This document shows positions 9,641 through 17,155 of a DNA stretch of 64,000 bases, one piece after another. Every line of letters begins with the position of its first letter. The first letter of the stretch is position 1. The notes beneath the pieces are model-generated. The model was not told the DNA's origin, did no database searches, and saw nothing but the letters and a program-made list of their open reading frames with translations. Source of the stretch: Halarcobacter bivalviorum (GTDB taxonomy: Bacteria; Campylobacterota; Campylobacteria; Campylobacterales; Arcobacteraceae); NCBI RefSeq assembly GCF_003346815.1, contig NZ_CP031217.1, positions 1,178,001 to 1,242,000 on the forward strand, written 5' to 3'. A program made the translations under genes and the position numbers.

Positions 9641-9675
9641 AAGCCCATCTTCTTTTGTGAAGGTGGGCTTTTTTA
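9641..9675 (+). terminator. Rho-independent terminator of aceEF-lpdA
   Basis: AAGCCCATCTTC at 9641-9652 pairs (one G-U) with GAAGGTGGGCTT at 9659-9670 around a six-base loop, followed by a run of T. It overlaps the stop of the convergent gene and may act in both directions. Confidence 0.85.
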
Positions 9676-10269
9676 TCTCTTTAAACTCCATAGTTTTTTA
9701 TAACTTCTATAAAACATTATATTGATAAATGCACCAATACAAGCTAAAAGTGTATCTTTATGTGCATCCCAAATATCTCCTTGTGTTCCTAAGAAAGCCA
9801 TTCCTAATTCAGGATAAAAAGTAACTACTGCTAACCATTCAAGTAATTCATAAATTGTAGCAATGCAAACAATCATAGAAAAAGTAAAAAATAAGGCACT
9901 TTTTAAACTATTTGAATAAACAACAATTATCTCAAATAAACTTCTAAAAACAAGTAGTCCAAAAAGAAAATGTACTACTCTATCAAAATGATTTCTTTCA
10001 AAACCAAAGAGTTGTGTTATAAAATTAAAATACTCCATTTGGGCATAAGTAAAATGAGAACCCAAAGAGTGAAGACTTGCAAATATTAAAAGAAAGATGA
10101 TACTTAACAGTGTGTATTTATATTTTATATCTAACCAAAGAACAAAGGGAAAGAATAGAAATACTAAAATGTTTTCTAAAAGCCAATCCTCTGGATATTT
10201 AGGATTTATAGCCATAATAATCCAAATCAATATATAAATACCATAGATGATTTTATGAGACTTTTCCAT
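9673..10269 (-). CDS. DUF2238 / YjdF-like integral membrane protein
   Basis: About 198 residues with roughly six hydrophobic segments. The family signature LGTQGDIWDAHKDTLLACIGA near the C-terminus and the NHFDRVVHFLFGLL segment identify the DUF2238 inner-membrane family, whose function is unknown. An in-frame start exists at 10326, but ATG at 10269 has AGAGGAAATAAA directly before it and is chosen. It stands alone, convergent with lpdA and divergent from the glucosaminidase-like gene. Confidence 0.8.
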   Translation of the reverse strand: MEKSHKIIYGIYILIWIIMAINPKYPEDWLLENILVFLFFPFVLWLDIKYKYTLLSIIFLLIFASLHSLGSHFTYAQMEYFNFITQLFGFERNHFDRVVHFLFGLLVFRSLFEIIVVYSNSLKSALFFTFSMIVCIATIYELLEWLAVVTFYPELGMAFLGTQGDIWDAHKDTLLACIGAFINIMFYRSYKKLWSLKR

Positions 10270-10339
10270 TTTATTTCCTCTTTTTAAAGTATACTCTTTT
10301 ATAGGTAACTTTATAATATATTTCAATAAAAAGAAAATT

Positions 10340-11113
10340 ATGTTAAAGTCTATTATGAAACAAATTTTATTATTACTAATGCTTACAAGTTTTTTATTTT
10401 CTTATGATAAAAACTTCTCTTATAGAAAATATATTCATGTAAAGAAGTTTTATTCTTCTTTAGTAAAAGAGACAGTAGATATAGCTTTAAAACATAATAT
10501 GCCACCAGCAGCTATTTTAGCAATTGCAAGTGTAGAGTCAGGATATGGAAGAGGTTATGTAGCTTCTATTACAGGAAATATTTTAAGTCTTGGAGCAAAT
10601 AAAAATGATAAAGCTCTTCCTTCTTTATATCTTCCTAATATTAAAAATCCATATAGAGTTATCTATAATTCAAAAGAGATAGCTATTTTCAATAAAGATG
10701 AGTTAGTTTGGAAGCAAAGACCAAAGAGTCTTAAAAAAGATTATAGACCCAAAGGTTTAGCAGGAACTACTACAAATCTAGATTATTTTGATTATGAGCT
10801 AGAAGAAAAGAAAAAAGCAAACTTACAAAATATAGAAGAGTTTTGCACTCTTTGGATAAGTTATAATAATCGTTTTAAAGCTTTTAAAGATGCAAGAGTT
10901 TTTTTAGACAAAGAAGTTAAAAAGCATGGGAAAAAAATACTTTTTACAAAGAAGCTTAATGAAGAGTTTATAAATCAAATTGGTGGAAAGAAAAACTCTT
11001 TTAACTATAGGAAAACTTGGCCAGTAAAAGTAATCAAGGTCTTAGAAAATACAGGCTTAACAGAACTTACAAAGGATATTTACAATAATAAAACTTTTGA
11101 GCAAAGTTGGTAG
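10340..11113 (+). CDS. Secreted Bax/GH73 glucosaminidase-like peptidoglycan hydrolase
   Basis: 257 residues with an N-terminal signal peptide (ILLLLMLTSFLFS, about 9-21). AILAIASVESGYGRG around residues 57-71 carries the catalytic-type Glu of the glucosaminidase (Flg_hook/Bax, GH73-like) fold, and NILSLGA and WISYNNRF are further family elements. It should cut N-acetylglucosaminyl linkages in peptidoglycan in the periplasm. No obvious operon partners. The assignment rests on the fold motif only; the second acidic residue is not certain. Confidence 0.7.
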   Translation: MLKSIMKQILLLLMLTSFLFSYDKNFSYRKYIHVKKFYSSLVKETVDIALKHNMPPAAILAIASVESGYGRGYVASITGNILSLGANKNDKALPSLYLPNIKNPYRVIYNSKEIAIFNKDELVWKQRPKSLKKDYRPKGLAGTTTNLDYFDYELEEKKKANLQNIEEFCTLWISYNNRFKAFKDARVFLDKEVKKHGKKILFTKKLNEEFINQIGGKKNSFNYRKTWPVKVIKVLENTGLTELTKDIYNNKTFEQSW

Positions 11114-11185
11114 TTTTTCTTTGAGTAAGCTGTAATTGACTTTACAGTACAATCACTTTTTAAAACAAAATATACAAAGAGCATT

Positions 11186-13021
11186 ATGATACAACTAAAA
11201 AATCTTTCAAAACATTTTGGAAATAAAACATTATTTACAGATTTAAATTTAATATTAGGACAAGGTCAAAGAGTAGGGCTTGTAGGAAGAAATGGTACAG
11301 GTAAATCCACACTATTTAAACTTATTTTAGGTGAAGAACAAGCTGAAGATGGAGAGATTTTAATTCCTAAAAACTATAAGATAGGAGCTTTAAAGCAACA
11401 TTTAGTTTTTACAGAAAAGACTTTAGTAGATGAAACAGCTTTGGCTTTAGCAGAAGATGATAAGTACTCTATTTATAAAGTTGAGAAAATACTTTTTGGT
11501 CTTGGGTTTAGTCATGAAGATTTACAAAAAGATCCTTTATCTTTTTCTGGAGGTTATCAAATTAGGATAAATCTAGCAAAACTTTTAATTACAGAACCAA
11601 ATTTATTATTACTAGATGAGCCTACAAACTACTTGGATATCCTTTCTTTAAGATGGCTAAAAAACTTTTTAAAAAGTTTTGATGGGGAAGTTATACTTAT
11701 CACTCACGATAGAGACTTTATGGATACTGTTTGTACTCATACTATGGGTATTGTAAGACAATCTTTATTTATGCTTGAAGGAAATACTCATAAGTTTTAT
11801 GCTCAACTTGAAGCAAATGATGAACACTATGAAAAACAAAAAGAAACACAAGATAAAAAAAGAAAAGAGCTAGAAGAGTTTATTGCTAAAAATAAAGCAA
11901 GAGCTTCAACCGCTGCGCAAGCTCAGTCAAAAGTAAAACTTTTAGAAAAAATGGATGAGATGGATTCAATTGTAGATGAAGCAACTTTAGAGTTTGACTT
12001 TAACTATAAAGATACTCCTGCAAAAGTTTTACTAGATGTAAAAGATTTAAGTTTTGGATATAAAGAAAATGAAATACTTTTTAAAAATATCTCTTTTACT
12101 CTAAAAAAAGGTGAGACTTTAGGGATTATTGGTAAAAATGGAAAGGGTAAATCTACACTTTTAAATAATATTGCAAAAGAGTTGACTCCTTTAAGTGGAA
12201 CTATTGAGTATCATGGAACTACTACTTTTGGACATTTTGGTCAAACAAATATAGCACACTTAAATCCGAATAATACAATTATGGATGAAATTTATGTTGC
12301 AAACTCTAGACTTCCTGAATCTACTGTAAGAGGGATTTGTGGTTCTATGATGTTTAGTAAAGATGATGTTAAAAAGAAAATATCACTTCTGTCAGGGGGA
12401 GAAAAGAGTAGAGTAATGTTAGGACAAATCTTAGCAAAAGATGTAAATCTATTATTCCTTGATGAGCCTACAAACCACCTTGATATGCAATCAATTGATT
12501 CACTTACAAAAGCTATTAAAAACTTTGCTGGTTCTTCTATTATTGTTACTCACTCAGAAGAGTTATTAAGACAAGTATGTGATAGACTTATTGTTTTTGC
12601 AAAAGAGGGAGCTGATTATTTTGATGGGACTTATGATGAATTTTTAGAAAAAATTGGTTGGGATGAAGAAGAACAAGATGAGCAAAAAGAGAAAGTAAAA
12701 GAACCTAAAGTAAATAAAAAGGAGAATAAAAAGTTAAGAGCTGCTCTTATTCAAGAAAGAAATAAATTAACTTCTCCTTTAAAAAAAGAGGTAGATAAAC
12801 TTGAAAACTCTATTATGGAAATTGAAGATATGATAGAAAAAGAGCAAGCCCAATTAATTCAAGCTTCTAATCAAGGTGATAATAGTAAAGTTATTGAACT
12901 ATCTAAAATTGTAACGCAACATGAAAAAGAAGTAGAAGAGAAGTTTGAACTTCTTGAAGAAAAACAGCTAGAATTAGATGAGTTGATGGCTTTATATGAT
13001 AAGAAGTTAGAAGAGATTTAG
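11186..13021 (+). CDS. ABC-F family ATP-binding protein (Uup-like)
   Basis: 611 residues with two nucleotide-binding domains and no membrane segments, as in ribosome-acting ABC-F proteins. Walker A motifs are GRNGTGKST (about 35) and GKNGKGKST (about 317). Signatures are SFSGGYQIR and LSGGEKSR, each followed by LLLDEPTNYLD or LFLDEPTNHLD. The linker between domains contains the charged ARASTAAQAQSKVKLLEK segment typical of ABC-F. A C-terminal Glu/Lys-rich coiled coil (about 510-611) resembles Uup. It likely resolves stalled ribosomes or related structures; the precise subfamily is uncertain. Confidence 0.88.
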   Translation: MIQLKNLSKHFGNKTLFTDLNLILGQGQRVGLVGRNGTGKSTLFKLILGEEQAEDGEILIPKNYKIGALKQHLVFTEKTLVDETALALAEDDKYSIYKVEKILFGLGFSHEDLQKDPLSFSGGYQIRINLAKLLITEPNLLLLDEPTNYLDILSLRWLKNFLKSFDGEVILITHDRDFMDTVCTHTMGIVRQSLFMLEGNTHKFYAQLEANDEHYEKQKETQDKKRKELEEFIAKNKARASTAAQAQSKVKLLEKMDEMDSIVDEATLEFDFNYKDTPAKVLLDVKDLSFGYKENEILFKNISFTLKKGETLGIIGKNGKGKSTLLNNIAKELTPLSGTIEYHGTTTFGHFGQTNIAHLNPNNTIMDEIYVANSRLPESTVRGICGSMMFSKDDVKKKISLLSGGEKSRVMLGQILAKDVNLLFLDEPTNHLDMQSIDSLTKAIKNFAGSSIIVTHSEELLRQVCDRLIVFAKEGADYFDGTYDEFLEKIGWDEEEQDEQKEKVKEPKVNKKENKKLRAALIQERNKLTSPLKKEVDKLENSIMEIEDMIEKEQAQLIQASNQGDNSKVIELSKIVTQHEKEVEEKFELLEEKQLELDELMALYDKKLEEI

Positions 13022-13314
13022 GGAGTGGAACTTTTCCAAATGAAAATAGTTTTCTCAAACTTTTTTATATGGGTATTTGGAATTGACTGCTAACTATTTC
13101 ATAGTTGGCAATATTGTTTGAGGTCATACTAGATGAATTCTTAAACTTATGACTTAAAAAGTGATTTTTGTTGTTCAAAAAGTCCTAAGAGTTTAAAAGA
13201 ATCTATAAGTTCTACTTCTTGAATATTTTTTGGAACAAGTTATATCTTTAAATAAAGGTTATAAAGCCAGTAAGTTAGATTTTCTAATTTTGTTCCAAAA
13301 ACTAGAAGTATTTG
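13022..13314. other. Noncoding tail beyond the last integron cassette, with a 12-bp inverted repeat
   Basis: No credible ORF in this ~290-bp stretch between the ABC-F gene and the terminal attC. TTTTTGGAACAA at 13227-13238 is repeated inverted as TTGTTCCAAAAA at 13290-13301, with a 51-base interval. No second attC core is recognisable. It may be the ancestral flank of the integron or a decayed last cassette. Confidence 0.4.
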
Positions 13315-13383
13315 AACTAACGTTTGAAATGAGCCAATAAATTAGCCGCAGGGTAATTTATTGGCTCCACTGATTTGTTATAC
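13315..13383 (-). repeat. attC site 5 (distal end of array)
   Basis: Read on the minus strand: R'' GTATAAC, then a perfect 14-bp stem (GAGCCAATAAATTA with its complement) around CCGCAGGG, and R' GTTAGTT. The R'' extended by four bases (GTATGTATAAC) is the exact complement of the first bases of its own cassette after the G/TT cut, GTTATACATAC at the attC4 junction. The diverging R' (GTTAGTT rather than GTTATRY) marks the end of the array. Confidence 0.88.
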
Positions 13384-13386
13384 ATA

Positions 13387-14301
13387 CTATGTGATTTTTA
13401 ATCCTATTCTATCGTTATCAATATAAATCTCTTCATTACTATCATATAAAAAAGGTTCTGTATGACTGTTCAAACCTTCTTTTGAATATTTTTCTATGCT
13501 CTTCGGTAAAACTAACTTAAATCGATTGTGATGAAGTAAATCATGAAAAAAATATCTAAAAGTTCTATTATAATGTCCATCAATAAAATTTGAAGATAAA
13601 ATATCTATTTCATAAAAATTTTCATCTTTATATTCTACTTCTTTGTAATCTGCATAATCTAAAAAATTCATTATTCCAGAGTAATATCTCTTGGTTATTT
13701 CTGATAATAATTCTTCATCAAATGGAATATTTGCATTATATGGGTCATGATATTTACATTTTACTTTATCGTATAAATTATAAGACACACTTGCTACAGT
13801 AAAATTCACTGGGATAGCGCCAGCTTGAGACTGATTTTTATGACTGAACATATCATTTACAGAGTTTTTTGTATAACCTTTTGCTTCAATTGCAAAAGTT
13901 TCATTATTTGTAAAAGCTAATAAATCAGGACGGCTTCCAGATATTCGCATATTTTTTATTTTCATAGCAGCCTCATAATTAACTGTATGAAGAGCTTTGT
14001 CTAATTTTTTTGCTAAAAAATCAGCTATTCCTTTTCCTACAATATTGGAAAACTGTCCTTTTTCTGTAGGGTCATATAAATTATGAGGAGGTAATGAAAA
14101 TTTGTCTTTATTTAAAGCATTAGATTGTAAAAAATAACTATATTGTAGGAACATTCCAATTGTTTTAAATATTTTTTTTGAAGTTGGAGCATATCTTTGT
14201 CCTACGATAGCCATATGTTTAACTAATCCAAGTTTGGATATATAATGATTTTGATTTGACATACTCCCATATTTATCTAAATATTCTACTTCAATATTCA
14301 A
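13387..14301 (-). CDS. Integron cassette 5: PD-(D/E)XK nuclease-like protein
   Basis: 304 residues of unknown family. SRPDLLAF then, after a strand, FAIEAKG gives Pro125-Asp126-X12-Glu139-X-Lys141, the metal-binding core of restriction-endonuclease-like folds; Glu110 could be the upstream acid. This pattern suggests a DNA-cleaving or DNA-binding role, possibly antiphage, but that is inference. The start is TTG at 14301, preceded by AAAGGA and lying only about 20 bases inside the cassette boundary. The stop abuts attC5. No methyltransferase or other partner lies in the same cassette. No signal peptide or membrane segment. Confidence 0.7.
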   Translation of the reverse strand: MNIEVEYLDKYGSMSNQNHYISKLGLVKHMAIVGQRYAPTSKKIFKTIGMFLQYSYFLQSNALNKDKFSLPPHNLYDPTEKGQFSNIVGKGIADFLAKKLDKALHTVNYEAAMKIKNMRISGSRPDLLAFTNNETFAIEAKGYTKNSVNDMFSHKNQSQAGAIPVNFTVASVSYNLYDKVKCKYHDPYNANIPFDEELLSEITKRYYSGIMNFLDYADYKEVEYKDENFYEIDILSSNFIDGHYNRTFRYFFHDLLHHNRFKLVLPKSIEKYSKEGLNSHTEPFLYDSNEEIYIDNDRIGLKIT

Positions 14302-14319
14302 TGTTAGTTCCTTTCGTAT

Positions 14320-14388
14320 GTATAACGTTTAAGTTGAGAAATATTTGAGCCGCAGGGTCAAATATTTCTCTCCAATAATTTGTTATAT
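14320..14388 (-). repeat. attC site 4
   Basis: Minus strand: R'' ATATAAC, a perfect 13-bp stem (GAGAAATATTTGA with its complement) around GCCGCAGGG, R' GTTATAC. The stem sequence differs from the other sites but stays fully paired, so structure rather than sequence is conserved. R'' extended (TTATATAAC) exactly complements the cassette start GTTATATAA at the attC3 junction. Confidence 0.9.
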
Positions 14389-14393
14389 AATTA

Positions 14394-14951
14394 TCATTTT
14401 TTTTTATTTAATAGATTCTTTTTTCTTTGTTCAAAATAGTTTGTATTAGATTGATACTTATCTTTTATAATGGATACTTTAATAAGAGAATACATAAGAA
14501 CGAATATAACTAAAAAAGGTAAAAATAGTTGCAACATATAGACAGTGTAAAACTCTAATTCAGTACCAACCGTACTTAAATATAATGCAATTCCAAAAAG
14601 TGTAAAAATATAAAATCTTGAATAACGATACAAATCATTACAAGTATAATTTCTAAAATCTTTTTTAATAAAATATTTATAATACACAATAAATCTAAAA
14701 AATGCAAAGACAATTGCACTTAAAATGAGCACTATATATCCTGCAAACGTAAAATGGTTAAATAATGGGTCTTGTGATAACGTACCATTTATAATAATTG
14801 CAATTATTAAAGATAAACCAAAATACAATGGATGCCCAAACACCATAATAAAAACTAAAAAATAATTAAGTAATTTATTTGAATATTTGTACTTTTTCAG
14901 CACTATGTCTAATAAAATACCTGAAAAAAATAAAAGAATAAAATATTTCAA
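14394..14951 (-). CDS. Integron cassette 4: polytopic membrane protein of unknown function
   Basis: 185 residues, strongly hydrophobic with about five to six membrane segments (roughly 2-17, 26-56, 68-95, 113-128, 133-159) and a Lys-rich C-terminal tail expected in the cytoplasm. I do not recognise a family. Start is TTG at 14951 with AAAGG eight bases upstream, right after the attC3 recombination core. The stop lies six bases before attC4. Membrane-only small proteins are frequent cargo of chromosomal integrons; an effector role in defence or stress would be speculation. Confidence 0.75.
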   Translation of the reverse strand: MKYFILLFFSGILLDIVLKKYKYSNKLLNYFLVFIMVFGHPLYFGLSLIIAIIINGTLSQDPLFNHFTFAGYIVLILSAIVFAFFRFIVYYKYFIKKDFRNYTCNDLYRYSRFYIFTLFGIALYLSTVGTELEFYTVYMLQLFLPFLVIFVLMYSLIKVSIIKDKYQSNTNYFEQRKKNLLNKKK

Positions 14952-14964
14952 TCAATTTGCCTTT

Positions 14965-15033
14965 ATATAACGTTTAAAATGAGCCAATGAATTGCCCGCA
15001 GGGTAATTTATTGGCTCCACTGATTTGTTATAC
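14965..15033 (-). repeat. attC site 3
   Basis: Minus strand: R'' GTATAAC, 13-bp stem with one G-T pair around GCCCGCAGGGT, R' GTTATAT. Extended R'' TTGTATAAC exactly complements the start of its cassette, GTTATACAA at the attC2 junction. Confidence 0.9.
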
Positions 15034-15040
15034 AATCTTC

Positions 15041-15802
15041 TTAATGTTTTAAACGACGCTTTAATTTAACTGGAAGTGATATGCCTATTATTAGGTCTTG
15101 ATGCACACTTCCCCAAAATCTACTATCATTACTATGATCTCTATTATCACCAATCATAAAACATTCATTGTTTGGTACAGTAATTAAATCACTATCAAAT
15201 AATTGAGGAACATTATTACTTTTTTTTGTAACATCTAAATCATAATGTATTCCATTATATTGTTTTTTATATGGTTCTTTAACAAATATTTTCTGCTGTA
15301 TAGTTTCAGTTTTATAACCTTTATAATTCTTTTTAACGAATTCATTACCTTCAACTGGATGAAAATATAATGCCTTATCCTTTAAAAATATAACATCACC
15401 TCCTGTTGCCATACACCTTTTTAAATATATTGTTTTTTTATCTTTAGGGTAATAAAAGGCAAAAACACCTCCCCGAAATAATCTATTTATGCCTTTGAAT
15501 ACAAAAACTGATTCATTTTTATATATTGTGTTTTCCATGGCTTTTGTTGGAATACTTTTAACTTGAATTTCAACTTGATTATCTAACATATAATAAAAAT
15601 ATTTATGAAAATATTTTGTTAAATTAGGGTCATCCTCAAAAGCAATTTTATTATCTTTATCAACAAATATCCACCTTTGATCTATTGGTTTTGTTAGATT
15701 ATTTGTTGCAGTTATTAAATCATCATAGTTTTTGATATATATATCATTCCCAAAAACAAAATTGATGAGAACCATAAGAGTCATTATTATTTTTAAGTTC
15801 AT
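15041..15802 (-). CDS. Integron cassette 3: signal peptidase I-like protein lacking the nucleophilic serine
   Basis: 253 residues with the S26 signal peptidase layout. Box B reads IPTKAMENTI where active enzymes have a pattern like IPSGSMEPTL, so the nucleophilic Ser position is Ala88 (codon GCC). Box D keeps the general-base Lys as Lys128 in YLKRCMATGGD, and box E is intact as GDNRDHSNDSRFWG (218-231). The N-terminus (to about residue 18, VLINFVFG) looks like a cleavable signal peptide rather than the usual membrane anchor. The fold is probably kept while classical proteolysis is lost; a substrate-binding or inhibitory role is possible. AAGGAAATTTAA precedes the ATG. Confidence 0.85.
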   Translation of the reverse strand: MNLKIIMTLMVLINFVFGNDIYIKNYDDLITATNNLTKPIDQRWIFVDKDNKIAFEDDPNLTKYFHKYFYYMLDNQVEIQVKSIPTKAMENTIYKNESVFVFKGINRLFRGGVFAFYYPKDKKTIYLKRCMATGGDVIFLKDKALYFHPVEGNEFVKKNYKGYKTETIQQKIFVKEPYKKQYNGIHYDLDVTKKSNNVPQLFDSDLITVPNNECFMIGDNRDHSNDSRFWGSVHQDLIIGISLPVKLKRRLKH

Positions 15803-15814
15803 TTAAATTTCCTT

Positions 15815-15883
15815 GTATAACGTTTAAAATGAGCCAATAAATTGCCCGCAGGGTAATTTATTGGTTCCACTGATTTGTTATGT
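15815..15883 (-). repeat. attC site 2
   Basis: Minus strand: R'' ACATAAC, 13-bp stem with one wobble pair around GCCCGCAGGGT, R' GTTATAC. R'' exactly complements the start of its own cassette, GTTATGT at the attC1 junction, and not its own linear R' (GTTATAC). Confidence 0.9.
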
Positions 15884-15904
15884 AAGTGGAGATACCACCA
15901 CATG

Positions 15905-16555
15905 CTAATTGTCTATCCAATGACCATGATAAAATATTTCTAAATATTTCGTAAGATCATTACTGTTTTGATGAGAATGTTGTGTAATTAGTAGTAAAGC
16001 TTTTTCTTCCATTTCTTTAATACTGCCTTTAAGCTCTTTTAGCACCATGTCGGGGAAAAAATGCTCAATATCATAATTCAATAAATCAATAACTTTGCAT
16101 TGTTTTAAATGTACGCATTTTTTGAATTCGGATAAAAAATTAGCTATCAAATACTTCTTTAGTCTTTTGATTTGTTTGTGGGTATAAATGTTTTCCAGTT
16201 CTGTCATTTTGGAATAATGTATTTGATTTTGGGAAAGCTTTGAAAAGATTTTTTTTTCAGTATCGGGTATTCTTCTAACTAATATTTGGTGTATCGGATT
16301 TTTTCGAAGTAAATCACACTGTTCTGGATGATTAATACAATCATTTTGAACATGCTTAAATATCTCTTTGTAGTATTTTTCTACGAAACCGTCTATCTTA
16401 ATAAGCTCCTCGATTCTTTTGATCACTTTAAGATGTAATCTTTGTAGATTGTACTTTAATGAGTGTAGCTTATCTTGTTTCTGGTTTTCCCGAAATTTTT
16501 TGTACGCAAAATATACAACAACAGTCAACAAAGCAATCGTCAGAATTTTTATCAT
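15905..16555 (-). CDS. Integron cassette 2: membrane-anchored protein of unknown function
   Basis: 216 residues. One N-terminal hydrophobic helix (about 2-17, IKILTIALLTVVVYFAY) followed by a Lys/Arg/Gln-rich, mostly helical region; this looks like an anchored protein with a large soluble domain. Five cysteines (Cys73, 80 and others) are scattered and form no known motif. I do not recognise a family. AAAGG lies seven bases before the ATG, directly after the attC1 recombination core. Charged helical composition would fit a coiled-coil interaction protein, but there is no direct functional evidence. Confidence 0.72.
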   Translation of the reverse strand: MIKILTIALLTVVVYFAYKKFRENQKQDKLHSLKYNLQRLHLKVIKRIEELIKIDGFVEKYYKEIFKHVQNDCINHPEQCDLLRKNPIHQILVRRIPDTEKKIFSKLSQNQIHYSKMTELENIYTHKQIKRLKKYLIANFLSEFKKCVHLKQCKVIDLLNYDIEHFFPDMVLKELKGSIKEMEEKALLLITQHSHQNSNDLTKYLEIFYHGHWIDN

Positions 16556-16569
16556 ATGTTAACCTTTTT

Positions 16570-16639
16570 ACATAACGTTTAAAATGAGCCAATAAATTTT
16601 CCGCAGGGTAATTTATTTCTCTCCAATGTTTTGTTGTAT
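16570..16639 (-). repeat. attC site 1 (proximal to intI), mosaic
   Basis: Minus strand: R'' ATACAAC, R' GTTATGT. One half (ATTGGAGAGAAAT) matches attC4 and the other (ATTTATTGGCTCATTTTAAAC) matches attC2/3/5, so the stem is interrupted: eight A/T pairs, then a mismatch, then GAG/CTC. Extended R'' AGATACAAC is the exact complement of the cassette start GTTGTATCT at the attI junction (17158-17166). The cassette 1 stop codon TAG lies inside the extended R''. Confidence 0.85.
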
Positions 16640-17155
16640 CTATATTATTATGTGTTCATATTTAGAATTTATATTTTCCAAAAAACTATTCATATCATTA
16701 GATATTGGAGATTCTATTAAAAAATTACCAAACTTTTCTTCTAACTTATTCCAATTCTTTTTTAGATTCCCTCTGTTTCTAAAAAAAGGATGAAGCCAAA
16801 TCCATTTAAGAACCCAGCGATCAGGTTCTTTTGTAAACTTTTGAATAGCAAAGGTACAAGCTCCATAAATACGATATGGCATTGGTTCTTCTATAAATTT
16901 ATCAAGAGCTTGTTCTGTGAATAGTAAAGCTTTATATTCTTCTTTCAAATCACCATATGAACAAAAGGGCACAAAATCATAGTTAAGTTCTTCTTTAAAA
17001 TATTTTGCAAGTTTATAAACTTCTTCAAATAGTTCTTTTTCGGATTGTTTGTCTACTTCTATAATAGTGTCTAATGTATATTTTGTAGATACTGATAATT
17101 CCAGTGTATAGTTTCTCACTTTAATTTCCTCGTCTATAAACTTTAGTTTCATCAT
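16640..17155 (-). CDS. Integron cassette 1: GNAT-like acetyltransferase-related protein
   Basis: 171 residues. The C-terminal half has WVLKWIWLHPFFRNRGNLKK followed by FGNFLIESPIS and a final FLENINSKY. This resembles the acetyl-CoA pyrophosphate loop (HPxxRxRG) and end strands of GNAT acetyltransferases, though the N-terminal part is not obviously GNAT. The ATG-ATG start is only about nine bases from the recombination point, with no ribosome site inside the cassette. Translation must use attI-side leader sequence or begin near the transcript end. First cassette positions are the most expressed in integrons. Substrate unknown. Confidence 0.6.
   Translation of the reverse strand: MMKLKFIDEEIKVRNYTLELSVSTKYTLDTIIEVDKQSEKELFEEVYKLAKYFKEELNYDFVPFCSYGDLKEEYKALLFTEQALDKFIEEPMPYRIYGACTFAIQKFTKEPDRWVLKWIWLHPFFRNRGNLKKNWNKLEEKFGNFLIESPISNDMNSFLENINSKYEHIII

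Noticed and set aside
15041-15802. Annotation as ordinary housekeeping signal peptidase LepB
   Set aside because: The nucleophile position is Ala and the N-terminal anchor is missing; it is also cassette-borne.
13315-16640. Regular repeats as a CRISPR array
   Set aside because: Repeats are ~69 bp, 650-1000 bp apart, separated by full genes and next to an IntI; they fit attC sites, not CRISPR.
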